NCBI GenBank assembly: GCA_010094045.1
Contig: ML986642.1
Span: 124,179-188,178, forward strand
Length of the DNA: 64,000 bases
From: Lojkania enalia
Lineage: Eukaryota > Ascomycota > Dothideomycetes > Pleosporales
Direction of reading: 5' to 3'
Shown here: positions 1-11,293 of the stretch, one piece after another
How positions within the stretch are numbered: the first letter of the stretch is position 1
Layout of the letters: every line of letters begins with the position of its first letter
Position numbers and translations under genes: made by a program
The notes under the pieces: model-generated
What the model was told of the DNA's origin: nothing
The model's database searches: none
What the model saw: the letters and a program-made list of their open reading frames with translations, nothing else

Positions 1-270
1 AGCGTCATCCTGAACCCAGGTCCCGTTACCAAATCGACAGTCACCCCCGCTGACGCGGCCGCCCAGCGTCTCAAGGCCCGCGAAATCTTTAACAGAGATA
101 AGCTGGAGAAAGAAGCGAGGGAGAAGGAACGGAAGGAGAAGGAAGAAGCGGCAAGGAAGGCGAGAGCCGAGGCGGCGGAGAGGGGTAGGATTGCGAGCAG
201 AGAGTGGGCGGAGAAGCAGAAGTTGAAGAGGTTGGGGGTACCTGCTGCGTCGAAGGCTGAGGCGGCTTAA
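1..270 (+). CDS. C-terminal end of a charged coiled-coil protein (5' truncated)
   Basis: The window opens inside a reading frame (frame 1) of 89 codons ending in TAA at 268-270. The last two thirds is an alternating Lys/Glu/Arg/Ala run with frequent KEKE-type stretches, which predicts a long charged helix or coiled coil. The tail is Ala-rich. Codon third positions are strongly G/C, unlike the AT-richer DNA that follows. The start and all diagnostic domains lie upstream of the window, so no function is assigned. It could be the tail of almost any protein with a basic/acidic helix. Confidence 0.6.
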   Translation, partial: SVILNPGPVTKSTVTPADAAAQRLKAREIFNRDKLEKEAREKERKEKEEAARKARAEAAERGRIASREWAEKQKLKRLGVPAASKAEAA

Positions 271-3200
271 TGAGCTAAATCTGGGAGAGTGTTGCTAAGG
301 CGGATTGAATCGGATTGAGAAGTAGCTTCCCAGCAGCAGCTTGAATGTCTGGGAGTAGTATCCTATTTCCCCCTTCTCGCCTTACGGTCTTTACAGGCAT
401 CTTTTCTCAGGCGTAGCGGGCATTTGTGTAGGCGTACCTCATGTTTCTTTCATCCGACTACGGCGTTGGATGGGCGTATTCCTAGTACCGGACTCTCTCT
501 GGCTTTTTTTTTTTTTTTTTTCTATTTTTTTTTTCCATAGGCAGGAGCCGCAGTCTGTCCGTCAGTTAGTCAGTACGACGATGTTATTTATCGCTCTCGA
601 CTGACTGTTCCTTCTTTGCTATTCCTGCTTCCATTATATTTCAAACAGAGCATTGAGGGGTGGCAGCATCTTGGGGAGAGGGTTGAAGTGGGTTGGTGGC
701 GATGTAGGTCGTAGTCAGTCTAGGTGGAATAACTTGACAGGATCATTATTCATTCATTCCAATATGAATACCCTGCGTTTGTGATTCGGCCTTGTTGACC
801 TGGGGGTCATGCGTAGCGACCAATCGATGGCGTGTTGATTAGAGGATACGTGTTAACTAGTGGTGATGTTGATCTAGATGGAAAGGGATCTCGTTTCTAA
901 ACACAAATACAGGTCTAATCTCAAGACTATGTATCATTAGAATGTAAGTGTCGTTTTCTATACGGAAGATATATCTCCACTCTTTCTCTCATGTGCGCCA
1001 CAGGCACAACGTCTTCCGATCACAATGATGTTGGAAATATGAAATCACTGGCTATGACTCCTTGTAATAGCTTCTCTAGAAGTAAAACAAGGAGCAGTTA
1101 CAATTACTCGATAAGATACTCCTGCCTGCTTAAGCGATAGAGTAGAGCAGAGTAGGGAAAAAAAAAAAAAGAAGTACAAGACGTACCGATGTGTGCGAGT
1201 CCGGTACGTATTACTACGCAAATACTTCGAAAATCTTGACTCTATCTAATCCTACCCCTTCTACAACAAACATTACAACAAACCCTTAATACAAACTAGT
1301 CGTACAACACTACCACGTCACTAGCAAATGCATCATTCTATGTCCCAAACCCACTAAAGTACAAAACCGCTACGACTTACTCTCAGCAACCCTTCAGCGT
1401 TGCTCAGCCAGTTATCAACAGTTAGTAACACTATGACAAAAGCACACCTTCATTACCAGAATACATAGGAGGACTGTATCTAAATACCATCCCTGCTATT
1501 AGATAGCAAACTGGCTATATACATCCCTTTCCGAACCGTCATACCTTCCCACCACACTCCAGATAACGAGAACTGGGCGCAATATATATTCCCAGCAGCC
1601 CTTCCCCCCTTCCCCCTCCCAAAATCCCCCTGCCCATACGCGAACCTCGAAATTTTTCGCCGTAACATCTCGACGAAAGACAAGGATGCTCATTTCTTCC
1701 AAAGATGCGCCATCAGACGTCATAGCTAGTACCTTTTGGACCCTTGATATCTGCTGGTTGGGGTGGTGGTGTCAAGGATGCAGAATCAGGATGACGGTCT
1801 ATCGATAGCGGTAGCAGTGGCCCTTCTCTAGATAACAGCTGCGTCGAATCGGAAAGAATGCCCCCGCCGACAGAAGATCCAGCATTTCGCCCCCCTCCTA
1901 AATAGATGCTAGCTAAAAGAGGGCGTGGAAACGCCATCGTTAGTTTGCGCCTGAGCCCCCTGGACCTTGTGACGTATGTAGCAAAACAGGAACAGGACTG
2001 CTTCCTACGAACAGTTTCTATACATGAACGGATCGCAAACTATTGCTTTATCGACGACGATTAAATAGTATCAGAATTCCTCTCTCGAAGTACCTTATTA
2101 TTAAACAGTGCATCAGTGCTATATTTTCGAGTCGGATGGAGCCGGAACAGATGTCCGGATGATTTTCGTTTTAGAGGGTTAACTAGAAACAGAGAATGCG
2201 GTGTCACTTGCCTACCATTAGACTTATGACCGGTTTTGACAGCCCAAACGAACACTCCTAATGTTGCCAGCTGTGTAGTAGCCTTCGGCATAATCGGTAA
2301 CTTCTTATCTATCGGCCGTTTCACAAAGCTCTATTGTCATCGGCGTGTTGATAGCAGACTTTCGGCAGATGTTATCCTGCCAGAAGCAAGGCTAAGAACA
2401 TTTGTGAAGGCGTGGTTATGAAGTAGAGTATGTTTAGTTGTATTCAACCCTTGTAAGCCGCAATAATTCGTCAGAGCTGGAGTCCTGCTTCGGTAAATGA
2501 TGATCGAGCTAGCTTTGCGGCGATCCTAGACTGCACGGGATGGTATGCAATATATTTTGATGGCGTCAAGGAGGAGCAATCGAACTTAAGAGGTATATAC
2601 GCAAGTTCCCTTTCAAATGAAAATTTCTAGGTACCGTAGCCCTACAACCTACTATTTAAAAAAGAAAAAAGAAAAAAAAAAAAAGGTATTGATGCCACGG
2701 GTTAATCGTTTTGACATTCAATTTTCCACATTTCAAAAAATTCATTGGCGAGACGTGCTCCGAGGGAAGGGAGACAGACGGGAAGACGCATTATCAAGAT
2801 CTTAGCGTCCCACATTCAAACCCAGGTACCTTATCCCACCAATAATAGGCTGATAAGCTCCTGAAAAGACGGGACGGAGCGTGTGATACTTTCTGGTGCC
2901 CCTTAGTGACGTATTGATAAGGCGAACCTAGGATAGAGGGGCACCTTCCCTATGCTTACCGTTAGGGACGGCTAGATAGTGTCTTCTATTAGTGATCGTC
3001 TTATCGAAGGAGCTAGAGAACGGTTTTCAGTCCGCACCAATAGCGCGCGATAGCATCGCACGCAAGATTGTTGCCTTGTTGTGCCTGGATCGTCGATTGC
3101 AGCTGCGCGATCGAGTAAACCTGTGTGCCTACATTTGCCCTGCGTTATAGCCATGGGTATTTTTTTCGATTCCCTGCCGTTTCGAGGCTGCGTTCCAACT

Positions 3201-5610
3201 GGACAGTCGTGATAGCCTCCCAATCTGACTCTGCGGAGGGGACACGGGATGGTTCGAAGGGCGCCATCTCGAAATACCACCAACGTTTGTTTGGCGTCAG
3301 AAAACGACTCGTTCAAAAGGATTTTTCTACTAGCCGCTATCGGCTCTTCTCGAGGGCTCCCTCGGTTCGCGGTTGACGGACGGGTATCGTGAATCCTGCC
3401 CGATCAGCACAGATCTGAGACTCGGAGGTGCCTGCCGGACGCGCGTTACTGCTTCCCCGAGTAGGCGAAGCCAGGGAGCCATGAGTGCTTTTACAGGATT
3501 AATTGGGTCCCTCACGCCAACGTGGTCAGAGTGTTGCTGCAGGATCGGCTACGTCGCACGAGCAATTGGCATTCTAAGTCGATGACCTAATGAATCGGGG
3601 GTTGCGAGGACGGAGCTGGTGGTGTGATTGCCCGGTCGGAGCCCGACAGTGTGGAGAACGGGCAGCGGAAGGTTGCAGAAAGGTCCACTGTCCAATTTCC
3701 GATGCGCGCGCGGAGCCAGCGGGCGGCATAGCGAAAGTGAAGAAATACTGTAATGGACAGCGCTGGCAGACGGCACAGAAATAGGAGCAAGAACTAGAAC
3801 AGGGTTTTCTGTCGAAGGATTCGTACAAAACAAGGCTGGTGTGGTGGGGGGGAAGAGGGGGTTCCACCATCGCCGGCGATCCGCGCCACCTGGCGGAGAC
3901 AGATATGCGACGGAGTTGTGGCTGGAAGGCTTGCCTTGTTCGCTCGAGCAGTCGAGCGAGCAGCAACGATGAAGGAGCCGATCTTCCTGCATGGCGCGCT
4001 GTTCGCTGCGGAGGAGTCGGGCGGGCGGTGATTGTCATTCGAGCAGGAGAGTGGGATGGTTGCTTTTTGTTGTTGCGTGCGTCTGCGTGCCAGGGTTGCC
4101 CCTGCGGTCGACGTGCCTACTGACCCGTGACGAATCGACGACGACGGCCCGCTTGCGGGGAAAGTGCGAATCGCGTCTGCTCGTCCATGAGACCCACTCG
4201 CACTTTCCCAAGCCGTCCAGCACCCATACCCACGCCCGTACCCGTCCAAGAACCACCAACACTCATACTTGCTGTGCATTCATACATACCTACCTGCCCA
4301 TGCAGCTAGCCAGAGCCCATGCGGACACATGCCTACAACCCAAGGGTCTGCAGCCTGCAGGACGCAAGATGCAGCAGGCTGAATGAATAATGGCATTCCG
4401 CTGGAGAGGTACACCACACCATCGACGGGAGCGCGCCAGCAGACTGGCATCCCGCCTCCTATCTCAAATCTCCCCGGCCCGATCAACGCCATGTGTCTGC
4501 CTATCTCGCGCTGCAGAAGCTTGCCGACTCTGCAAATCTTGAATGATGCGAAAAACTCTTCCGCCATCGGCTGTCGCACAAGAAGGAATATGCGACGTTG
4601 ACCTCGCCGAGTGCCAGGCGAATCCCACCATCTAGCTGTCGTCAGGTATGCAATAGCGAAAGTCTATTAGGTGCGCCACAAACGAAGCCACGACGCAAAA
4701 CACGGGGCTAGGCCCCCCGCCCTCGTCATATTGCGAGTGGACAGGTACGTTATGGTAGGACGAACTGCATGGCAGCTGCAAGAGTTTTTGCGGCCCTACT
4801 CACGTGCAGCCGTTGAGTGGGCGGCCCAAGTGAGACAGCCCGTAGCTTTTACAGTCGACCGCGGAGAAGTGCCAAATCAAACATCACGGAACTCTTGAAT
4901 CGGAATAACAATGCTTATGAATTCCCGCCGTGTGCGTGTGGCGGTTCCATCCATTCGTCGACCTTGGCTAGCTAGGTATAATGTATGTGAGAGTGGAAAA
5001 ATAAACCAGAGAAACGGCGCGCGCGCAAAATCTTGTGAGAGAGGATTCGCCGAGATGGCCACATTCGCCGTAGATGCAAACACATATGCCGTAGCTCCAT
5101 CCACTCCTATAGGCTCCGACAATCCATCCTCGAAAACCTAACACCAGGCATTCAATGCTCGTAATGACACAAAGTTGCAACAAGGACATAATTCCCACAG
5201 ATGCGCGTACGGACAGCAGCCGCCCCCTCTGCTATGCAGCGCCAATCCGGGATATGTAAAGAAAATATGAATACTTTTTGTCCTACAGCCACTGCATAGC
5301 CCAAGGAAATAAATCAACATAGAAAATACGTGGCCAAATACAGTGCCGAAGCAGAAGCGTAGAGGCTGTCTGTCGCCATAATGCAAGCAGTAAAAACTCC
5401 ATAGACCAACGCCAGTATCTCAGCAATCGCCGTGCGTGCTGGGATCATGCGGATAGAAAAGGGTAGTAGTCGATGAGATAATGCACCCCGATGCCGGTGA
5501 ACTCCTCTTCCCAAGTGACTCAGTACTCCGTAATCGTCATTAGACAGAACTCCTTAACGTGATGGTGCAAATTGCGGAAACAGAGAGGAAAGGAGGGCCG
5601 AGTTGGAAGT
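271..5610. other. Gene-poor region, no gene recognised
   Basis: This 5.3 kb stretch lies between the truncated first gene and the 3' end of ecl1. Both strands carry only short frames that match no family I recognise. The first 3 kb is AT-rich with homopolymer runs (an 18-base T run at 504-521 and A runs near 1158-1170 and 2670-2684). From about 3200 the base composition becomes GC-rich with overlapping arginine/proline/serine-rich frames on both strands, which is what GC-rich non-coding DNA gives. A non-coding RNA or a fast-evolving small gene cannot be excluded. Confidence 0.5.
504..534. repeat. Poly-T tract
   Basis: An 18-base T run at 504-521 is followed, after CTA, by a second run of 10 T. 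It lies about 240 bases downstream of the first gene's stop. It is a simple homopolymer tract, with no target-site duplication or element seen next to it. Confidence 0.8.
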
Positions 5611-6117
5611 TTAATACTGCGTATGCCGCCTCTTCAGATCCCGCACCTGGTCGAACGACCGCACATAGCTGTTGAGCTGTTGGGCCGCCTGGAAGGAGAT
5701 GCCGGATGAAGGTGCTTGGGAAGCCGCGGATGCAAGCGACGACCGTGATGACGAAGGAGTGAGGCTTCGCTGCTGGGGCTGGTTTGTCGTCGTCGTTGGT
5801 GATGTTGCTGCTGGTGTGTAGTAGTTGCCGTGGGCGGTTGCATAGTACTGGGGACTCGAGGGTCCAAGATCGAAACCCCGTGATGGTGAAGGGTTTTTGG
5901 CTGCAGAGAAGTTGTAGGCAGGAGGCAGATAGAAGCCATGTGAAGAGGAGCTAGATGACGAAGCCGAAGAGGAGAGTTGTGATGTCGCTGTCGACTCGGA
6001 ACTGCCAGCCTTCTCCATCTCGGCTAGGCGGCAGGCCTGCGAGCAGTAGTTGCCCTCTTGGATCTGGCGATCACACGAGAGACAGAAGTCGTAGGACCAC
6101 TCCATCTGGGAGGCCAT
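5611..6117 (-). CDS. ecl1: ECL1-family zinc-binding protein
   Basis: A single-exon frame of 168 codons. The N-terminus carries FCLSCDRQI, then NYCSQACRLAEMEK (residues about 11-34), a CxxC..CxxxC arrangement diagnostic of the fungal ECL1/2/3 zinc-binding family. The remaining 130 residues are low-complexity Ser/Thr/Gln/Pro sequence, as usual for filamentous members, ending in a short basic tail. In fission yeast Ecl1-type proteins extend chronological lifespan and act in nutrient and oxidative-stress signalling downstream of TORC1 (family knowledge). The start is the ATG at 6117; a second Met at codon 5 also precedes the Cys motif. It stands alone, with more than 3 kb of non-coding DNA on each side. 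Confidence 0.85.
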   Translation of the reverse strand: MASQMEWSYDFCLSCDRQIQEGNYCSQACRLAEMEKAGSSESTATSQLSSSASSSSSSSHGFYLPPAYNFSAAKNPSPSRGFDLGPSSPQYYATAHGNYYTPAATSPTTTTNQPQQRSLTPSSSRSSLASAASQAPSSGISFQAAQQLNSYVRSFDQVRDLKRRHTQY

Positions 6118-6630
6118 TGCGCGGAGAATGGGAATTTGGTGGTTTGAGGAGATTTCGAAAAGAGGAAGTGGAGTGGTGACGGTACGAATAGAGAGGCCGC
6201 CCGGTGGATGCTCTTGCTCAGCAGCGGGAGTGAGGGAGAGACGAGGCAGAGAGGCAAGACGAGACGGTGTCGTGTCTTGAAGAGCAAAAAGAGCCAGATA
6301 TCAGAGGGTGGCAAGAGTCATGGAGCGAGTCGAGGTGTCAACGCGAGGACCAGTAGTTGGTAGGTTGCGGAGACGGGAGCGGGCGATGGAGGATAGTTTT
6401 AAGAGGGCGCTCAGGCACACAGCAGGTGGACGGGCAGCCTATCAAGTGATTTGCAGGGTTAGCTGCGGCAGGGAAGTCCCACGCCCAGCCTGCGTCTCCA
6501 CACTTCGGCCAAGGAGGAGTCCGGGCGCCGGCCTCGCTACTGCGCGCATCGCCAAGGGCTATTTTTCTGGCTTTGCCGCCGCAAGCTCGCATTCGCACAC
6601 TCACACGCATTCCCCTCTCTCTGCCACTCT

Positions 6631-6657
6631 CCCAGTCTGTCCCAGTCTGTCCCAGTC
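6631..6657. repeat. 10-bp direct tandem repeat (CCCAGTCTGT)
   Basis: Two full copies of CCCAGTCTGT are followed by a partial copy CCCAGTC. It lies in the pyrimidine-rich 5' region of ecl1. Confidence 0.8.
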
Positions 6658-8393
6658 CCAAGTCGCACCCGGTTCCAGGCGGCGCTAGCCTCGTCGTGTC
6701 AGGCCCGAGCCAGGGCCGTCCACTGCGCAGCGAACTGCTGTCTTGCGCCCGCCGTCCGCCCGCTGCGATTTGCCCGCTGCTGAGATTTGGCCACTGCTGC
6801 GCTGGCGTCGACAGGTGCGACGACGCGATTCGCTGCTGCAGCAGATTTTCTCTCACCTACAGATCCAGCTCGCCTTCTGCGGAGAGCAGCAGAGCTTTTC
6901 GGCCGCGGGGGGCAGGATCAGCCGGGTGCAGCGACGAGCAATGGAGCGCAGTCCAGTGAGCAGCAGCACGCAGCGAGAGTAGACTGTCCCCTTGTGACAC
7001 TAGGACGCCGCTGTGCTGCGCTGTGATAGCGACGCGGCCTCCAACCTCTCCCTAGGATGACGAAGAATGCCAGAGCGGGTTAAGCAGCAGAGGTCCATCG
7101 CCAACCTTGGTCGTCACCTGGCCTGCCCTGCGCCGGAGACGGACGGATGACCAACGTGCGAATGTAGGTACGAGCCTAGCCATTTGCAAACGGCATGATG
7201 GCGAAAGCGGCGAGCGAGCGGGCGACGACATCAGTTGTCGGTTTCATCGGTCATGGGTGCACTTCTCCTCCTGCCTACGTCTTCCCAGCTTATCTTCCTG
7301 GTCGACTCCGCACGCCGTGTGGGTGCGACGAGCCACTGCGACTGGTGGCCGGCTCCTCCCAGCAGTCGGTAGCCAGCACCACAGCAGCTGCACTTGGCCG
7401 GTTGCTACCCGCGAGCTTTGCTTGTCCCAGCATAGCCGATGGCTGCCATGCCCCTCAGTACGCACTCGGGACATCTCACCCATTGTACGAAAGTGCAAGA
7501 GATCTGCCCCATGCCTGGGGCATGACATGACCTTGGTTTGTCAACGCAGGGGCAGTCCGTCTTACCAGTCTCAGCCCTGCAGGTGAACCAAATAGTACGC
7601 ACCGCTTGCCTCATGAGCCCGATTCTATGCCAGGAAAAGAAGGCTTCGATCAGGCGGGAACACTGTTTGCTAGCGGCCTCGTGTCAAACTAGCTGGAATG
7701 CAGGAAATATCTCGTAGCATGAAGCTTTAGTACATATCAAGCCACTTGTCGTAACCCAAACCGGCAAGGCCACGAACTCTCTACCTAAGTATACTACAGA
7801 AGCAGAGCACTGTTGTTATCAGGCGGCGCTAGGGATACAAACTCGTGCTTGGAGCTGCTGCTATTATTCGCAACCTCTGCACGAGATTGTGCAATACGGA
7901 TGGCGCAACCTCCCTTCGAGCGAGTGCAATTCCCGACATTGACGAGCTCTGGAACGGCTCTCCCGCGTCTTCATGCCACGACTACCGTCAGCCACGGTTT
8001 GATTGCAATTCCTCAACACAATTTGAGGCCATATCCGACGAGGACGAGACAATTCGAAAGCTCCAGCTGCAGGTTTACCATCAGCATGGCGCTCGATGGT
8101 TTGCATTGGCTCGCTTCAAATGAGTGAGCGGCTTCAGCCAGCCCGCTCCCTGACTGCACCAATCAGAGGCATGAGGCGGGACCTGGACCCTCAACGCCTC
8201 TTTGGGACGTTCGGCCAGGGCGAACCAATATTGATGGACGGTTGGAACGCCTGTTCGGTGGACGTCTACTAGCTATCCATGGCTTGCGCTGCTTCACAGA
8301 GCGCTTATTTTTGCAGTGCCATTACTCGAGTCCCTCCTGAAAGCCCTCAGCCGAAATAACTGCTTCATGCTTGCGCTCGCATTCCTGCCAGCC

Positions 8394-8419
8394 GAGCTTG
8401 CCCGCAGAGCTTGCCCGCA
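8394..8419. repeat. Perfect 13-bp tandem duplication
   Basis: GAGCTTGCCCGCA occurs twice in direct tandem (8394-8406 and 8407-8419). A related unit, GAGCTTG, recurs three times at 8598-8618. These look like local slippage duplications in non-coding DNA. Confidence 0.8.
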
Positions 8420-8773
8420 AAATGCACTTACGGAGCCCTGCAGAGTCTCGAGTGGAGAGAAACGCCATTGGGGGTGACTTGCATGCCAAGGCGACAGGTG
8501 TGATTGCGATTCGCTAGGGGGGTTTGGACCGGGATGGCACGGGCCAGATAGCGCTGTGACCCCCACGTTGCTGTTCCAGTTGCAGGGGGGAGAGCGAGAG
8601 CTTGGAGCTTGGAGCTTGCTGGGAGAGCGCGCGCAGGAACGACGTCGACCTCGGCATGCACACATACATACACACATACGAGAGCAATATACCCTTATCT
8701 GAACATCGCGGCTATCGTGAAGAGAGGACGCTGCTGTTATGCTGGAGCTAAGATAGCACGCAATAGCAGCACG

Positions 8774-8792
8774 GCACTGTACAGTACAGTGC
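8774..8792. promoter_or_regulatory. Palindrome, 9-bp arms with 1-bp spacer
   Basis: GCACTGTAC-A-GTACAGTGC is a perfect inverted repeat around a single central base, about 920 bp upstream of the HAL2 start. The size suits a dimeric transcription factor site, but no factor is identified, and a chance palindrome in a long non-coding region is possible. Confidence 0.3.
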
Positions 8793-9710
8793 GACAAGAG
8801 CACTCCCTATTCCCAAATCCTCAACACCAACGACGCCAGCAGCGGCAAGCGATGAATCATCCAATAAATGACCCAATTGGATCAGGGCGCACCAAGGATT
8901 GTGCCATGCCTTACCCCACAAATAGACGCGGGGACACACTCGATCCGAGAGGCGCAATATCCAGCAGAGCATCCAAGCGTTGCCGCACAACAATTCTTTC
9001 GAAACTGTTGAAAATGTGCGTCACTGCAAAGGCACAGTTCTGCGAGAGTTGGATATTGCCGCGCCGTCAGACGAATATAGTGCCTCAATTACGCTCGCTC
9101 TCCGCTGCTGCATCATCTCGCAGCGCTACCAAAAAGCTCGCACCTGCAGGCCTGCCGATATCCTGTGCATGTGCGCGTATATTGCTTGCAATATGAGAAG
9201 CTACCGAGCACGAAGCACGACATCGGCCTCAATGGCATTACTAACAGTCGACAGGCAATCGACAGGCTAGAGGGGGCCCCGAGAACGTGGTGTCACCATG
9301 TGCAATCAATCGTGAACCGCGCACGGCCCTCTTCTGCTACCCACGTCGTTGCTGGCAGGTGTGTCGAGGATGGCGCCACCTGTGGGCTGATACTCATCAC
9401 GTGAAATCAATGTCCCAACTGGGGGGGATCGTAAGATGAGGGAAAAACACAGTTATCTACGTACCTTTCTTTGTAGGGGGAGGTCAGGGCCTGGAATAGC
9501 TTGCGACTGACTTCCAACTTCATTCTCCACCGCATTCATTCTCCACCACTCGGGCCCATCCGTCCCGATCGCGGATGATCGTTCAACAATGATCGTTCAA
9601 TCACCTCACCTCCCCTCCCCCTCTCGGCTCCTACTGAGCCCACTCCTCACGCGCACAATTCAGCCCATGGCGGCTCCGACTGCCACACCACCAGCACGCC
9701 ATCATATACA

Positions 9711-10868
9711 ATGCCCACACCATATTCATCCGAACTCTCCCTCGCGCTCTGCACTATCCACCGCGCCAGCCTTTTGACCAAAGCCGTCCTACGCTCGCTC
9801 TCCAACAATGTGGGCGCCGAAACCAAGGCCGACAACACCCCCGTCACCGTTGCCGATTTCGCCGCACAGGCCCTAATCATCAACGCAATTCACGCCGTGT
9901 ATCCGTCCGACAAATTCGTCGGCGAGGAATCTGCCGCCCAGCTCAGAGCCAACGAGCAGCTTGCGGAACGTGTCTGGCAGTTTGTACGACGGGCCGGTGA
10001 GTCTGGGCAATCGGAGCCTGAACTCGCGGCCGGATCGGGCGACCTGCAGCACGTGCGCGACCACAAGGGAGCTACAGAACAAACCGCTCTAGCATTTCCC
10101 AAGAGCAGGAATGAAATGCTCGATGTAATCGACCTCGGGACTGGCGAGTCGTTGCGGGAGGGCCGCGTCTGGGTCCTCGACCCCGTCGACGGCACGGCCA
10201 CCTTCATGGAGGGCAAACAGTATGCTGTCTGTTTGTCTCTGCTGGTCGACGGCGTGCAGCAGGTCGGCGTGACCGGCTGTCCGAACCTCAAGTTTGATCC
10301 TTCCGGCAACCTCGGTTCCGCCCGTATTCACGAAGACCAAGTCGACGCGGACGGGCACGGCGTCGTGTTGTCTGCAGTCAGGGGCCAGGGCACCTACGTC
10401 CGGAGCATGCAATCCTCTGGGTTCGGAGAAGCCCGTCGCATACAGCATCAAAATTCTGGCAAGGAATTAAGCGCTCTAGACTTCGTCGAGAGCACGCTCG
10501 GTAAGACGAGTTTATCACAGGACGAGCATCGCGCCGTTGCAGAACGTCTAGGGGCGAATTGGCCGGGCACCGTCCTCTGGTCCCAGCAAATAAAATATGC
10601 TGCCCTAACCCTCGGCGCTACAGACGTCATGGTGCGTATCCCAAAGGATAAATCAAGATACACATTTGTTTGGGATCATTCTGGCGGGATGCTACTGTTT
10701 CAGGAAGCTGGTGGTATCATCAAAGATTTCAATGGTGGAGACATAGATTGCGGTTATGGGAGGAAGCTTCTCGGAGATAGGAACTTCGGCATGATTGCTG
10801 CAATGCCGTGGGTCTTCGACAAGGTTGCCGAGGCCGTGAACGAGGTCCTCAACACGAGGACTCGATAA
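9711..10868 (+). CDS. met22: 3'(2'),5'-bisphosphate nucleotidase (HAL2/MET22)
   Basis: An intronless frame of 385 codons, close to the 357 residues of yeast Hal2. It belongs to the Li+/Na+-sensitive, Mg2+-dependent inositol monophosphatase superfamily. The metal-binding signature WVLDPVDGTATF is at about residues 152-163, the upstream acidic FVGEES at about 68-73, and the second signature VWDHSGGMLLFQEAGG at about 320-335. The enzyme converts 3'-phosphoadenosine 5'-phosphate to AMP, removing an inhibitory by-product of sulfate assimilation, and is a known salt-toxicity target in yeast. An insertion at about residues 85-135 between the EE and DPVDGT motifs is Gly/Glu/Arg-rich and probably a loop. 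The ATG at 9711 begins the conserved helix; the gene is convergent with VPS29. Confidence 0.93.
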   Translation: MPTPYSSELSLALCTIHRASLLTKAVLRSLSNNVGAETKADNTPVTVADFAAQALIINAIHAVYPSDKFVGEESAAQLRANEQLAERVWQFVRRAGESGQSEPELAAGSGDLQHVRDHKGATEQTALAFPKSRNEMLDVIDLGTGESLREGRVWVLDPVDGTATFMEGKQYAVCLSLLVDGVQQVGVTGCPNLKFDPSGNLGSARIHEDQVDADGHGVVLSAVRGQGTYVRSMQSSGFGEARRIQHQNSGKELSALDFVESTLGKTSLSQDEHRAVAERLGANWPGTVLWSQQIKYAALTLGATDVMVRIPKDKSRYTFVWDHSGGMLLFQEAGGIIKDFNGGDIDCGYGRKLLGDRNFGMIAAMPWVFDKVAEAVNEVLNTRTR

Positions 10869-11293
10869 CTGTAGCATTGCCACGCGGTGTGAGGCCAGAG
10901 CCCTGCTATGCCGGGGCACAGTGGCCGGTGACGCTAACGCCTTAGAATAGATACCATACACAAAATGTGGGGTAAAAGGGAAATAGATGCAAGAAGACAA
11001 AAGAAGTAGTGCAGCCGGCATATGACTGGATAGATTGATACATGGATTGGACACAAACATGTCCGGACAGATCCTGTCCTTAGCCGCTTTGTCCCATGTG
11101 CAGCCACTGTGATACAACTGAGGCACTGAGTCTATTGATTAGCATCCACTAAAATATATGCAATGATCGTGCCTTCGAGTGACGTCCAGAATAACATGCA
11201 CAGAAGATTCGGGATCTAGAAAGGGGAAGACGAAGATGCACCTTCGAAAAGTATGGTAGCCATGTCCAGGATACAACGCTATTCAGCAACCAT
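10869..11293. other. Convergent 3' region, HAL2 / VPS29
   Basis: Contains the 3' untranslated regions of two convergent genes. No further gene or structured RNA is seen. Confidence 0.5.

Larger units (their letters stand above)
6118..9710. other. Long GC-rich divergent intergenic region, ecl1 / HAL2
   Basis: This holds the 5' regions of two divergent genes, ecl1 (minus) and HAL2 (plus). It is GC-rich, with many short overlapping frames and no recognisable domain. It contains several short direct repeats (6631-6657, 8394-8419, 8598-8618) and a near-perfect palindrome at 8774-8792. C/T-rich stretches at about 6600-6660 and 9600-9640 look like fungal promoter pyrimidine tracts. A long ecl1 leader or a non-coding RNA is possible but not demonstrable here. 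Confidence 0.5.

Noticed and set aside
3549..4386. Overlapping 120-160 codon frames on both strands
   Set aside because: Pro/Arg/Ser/His-rich in every frame, as GC-rich non-coding DNA produces; no motif, no splice logic, no consistent strand.
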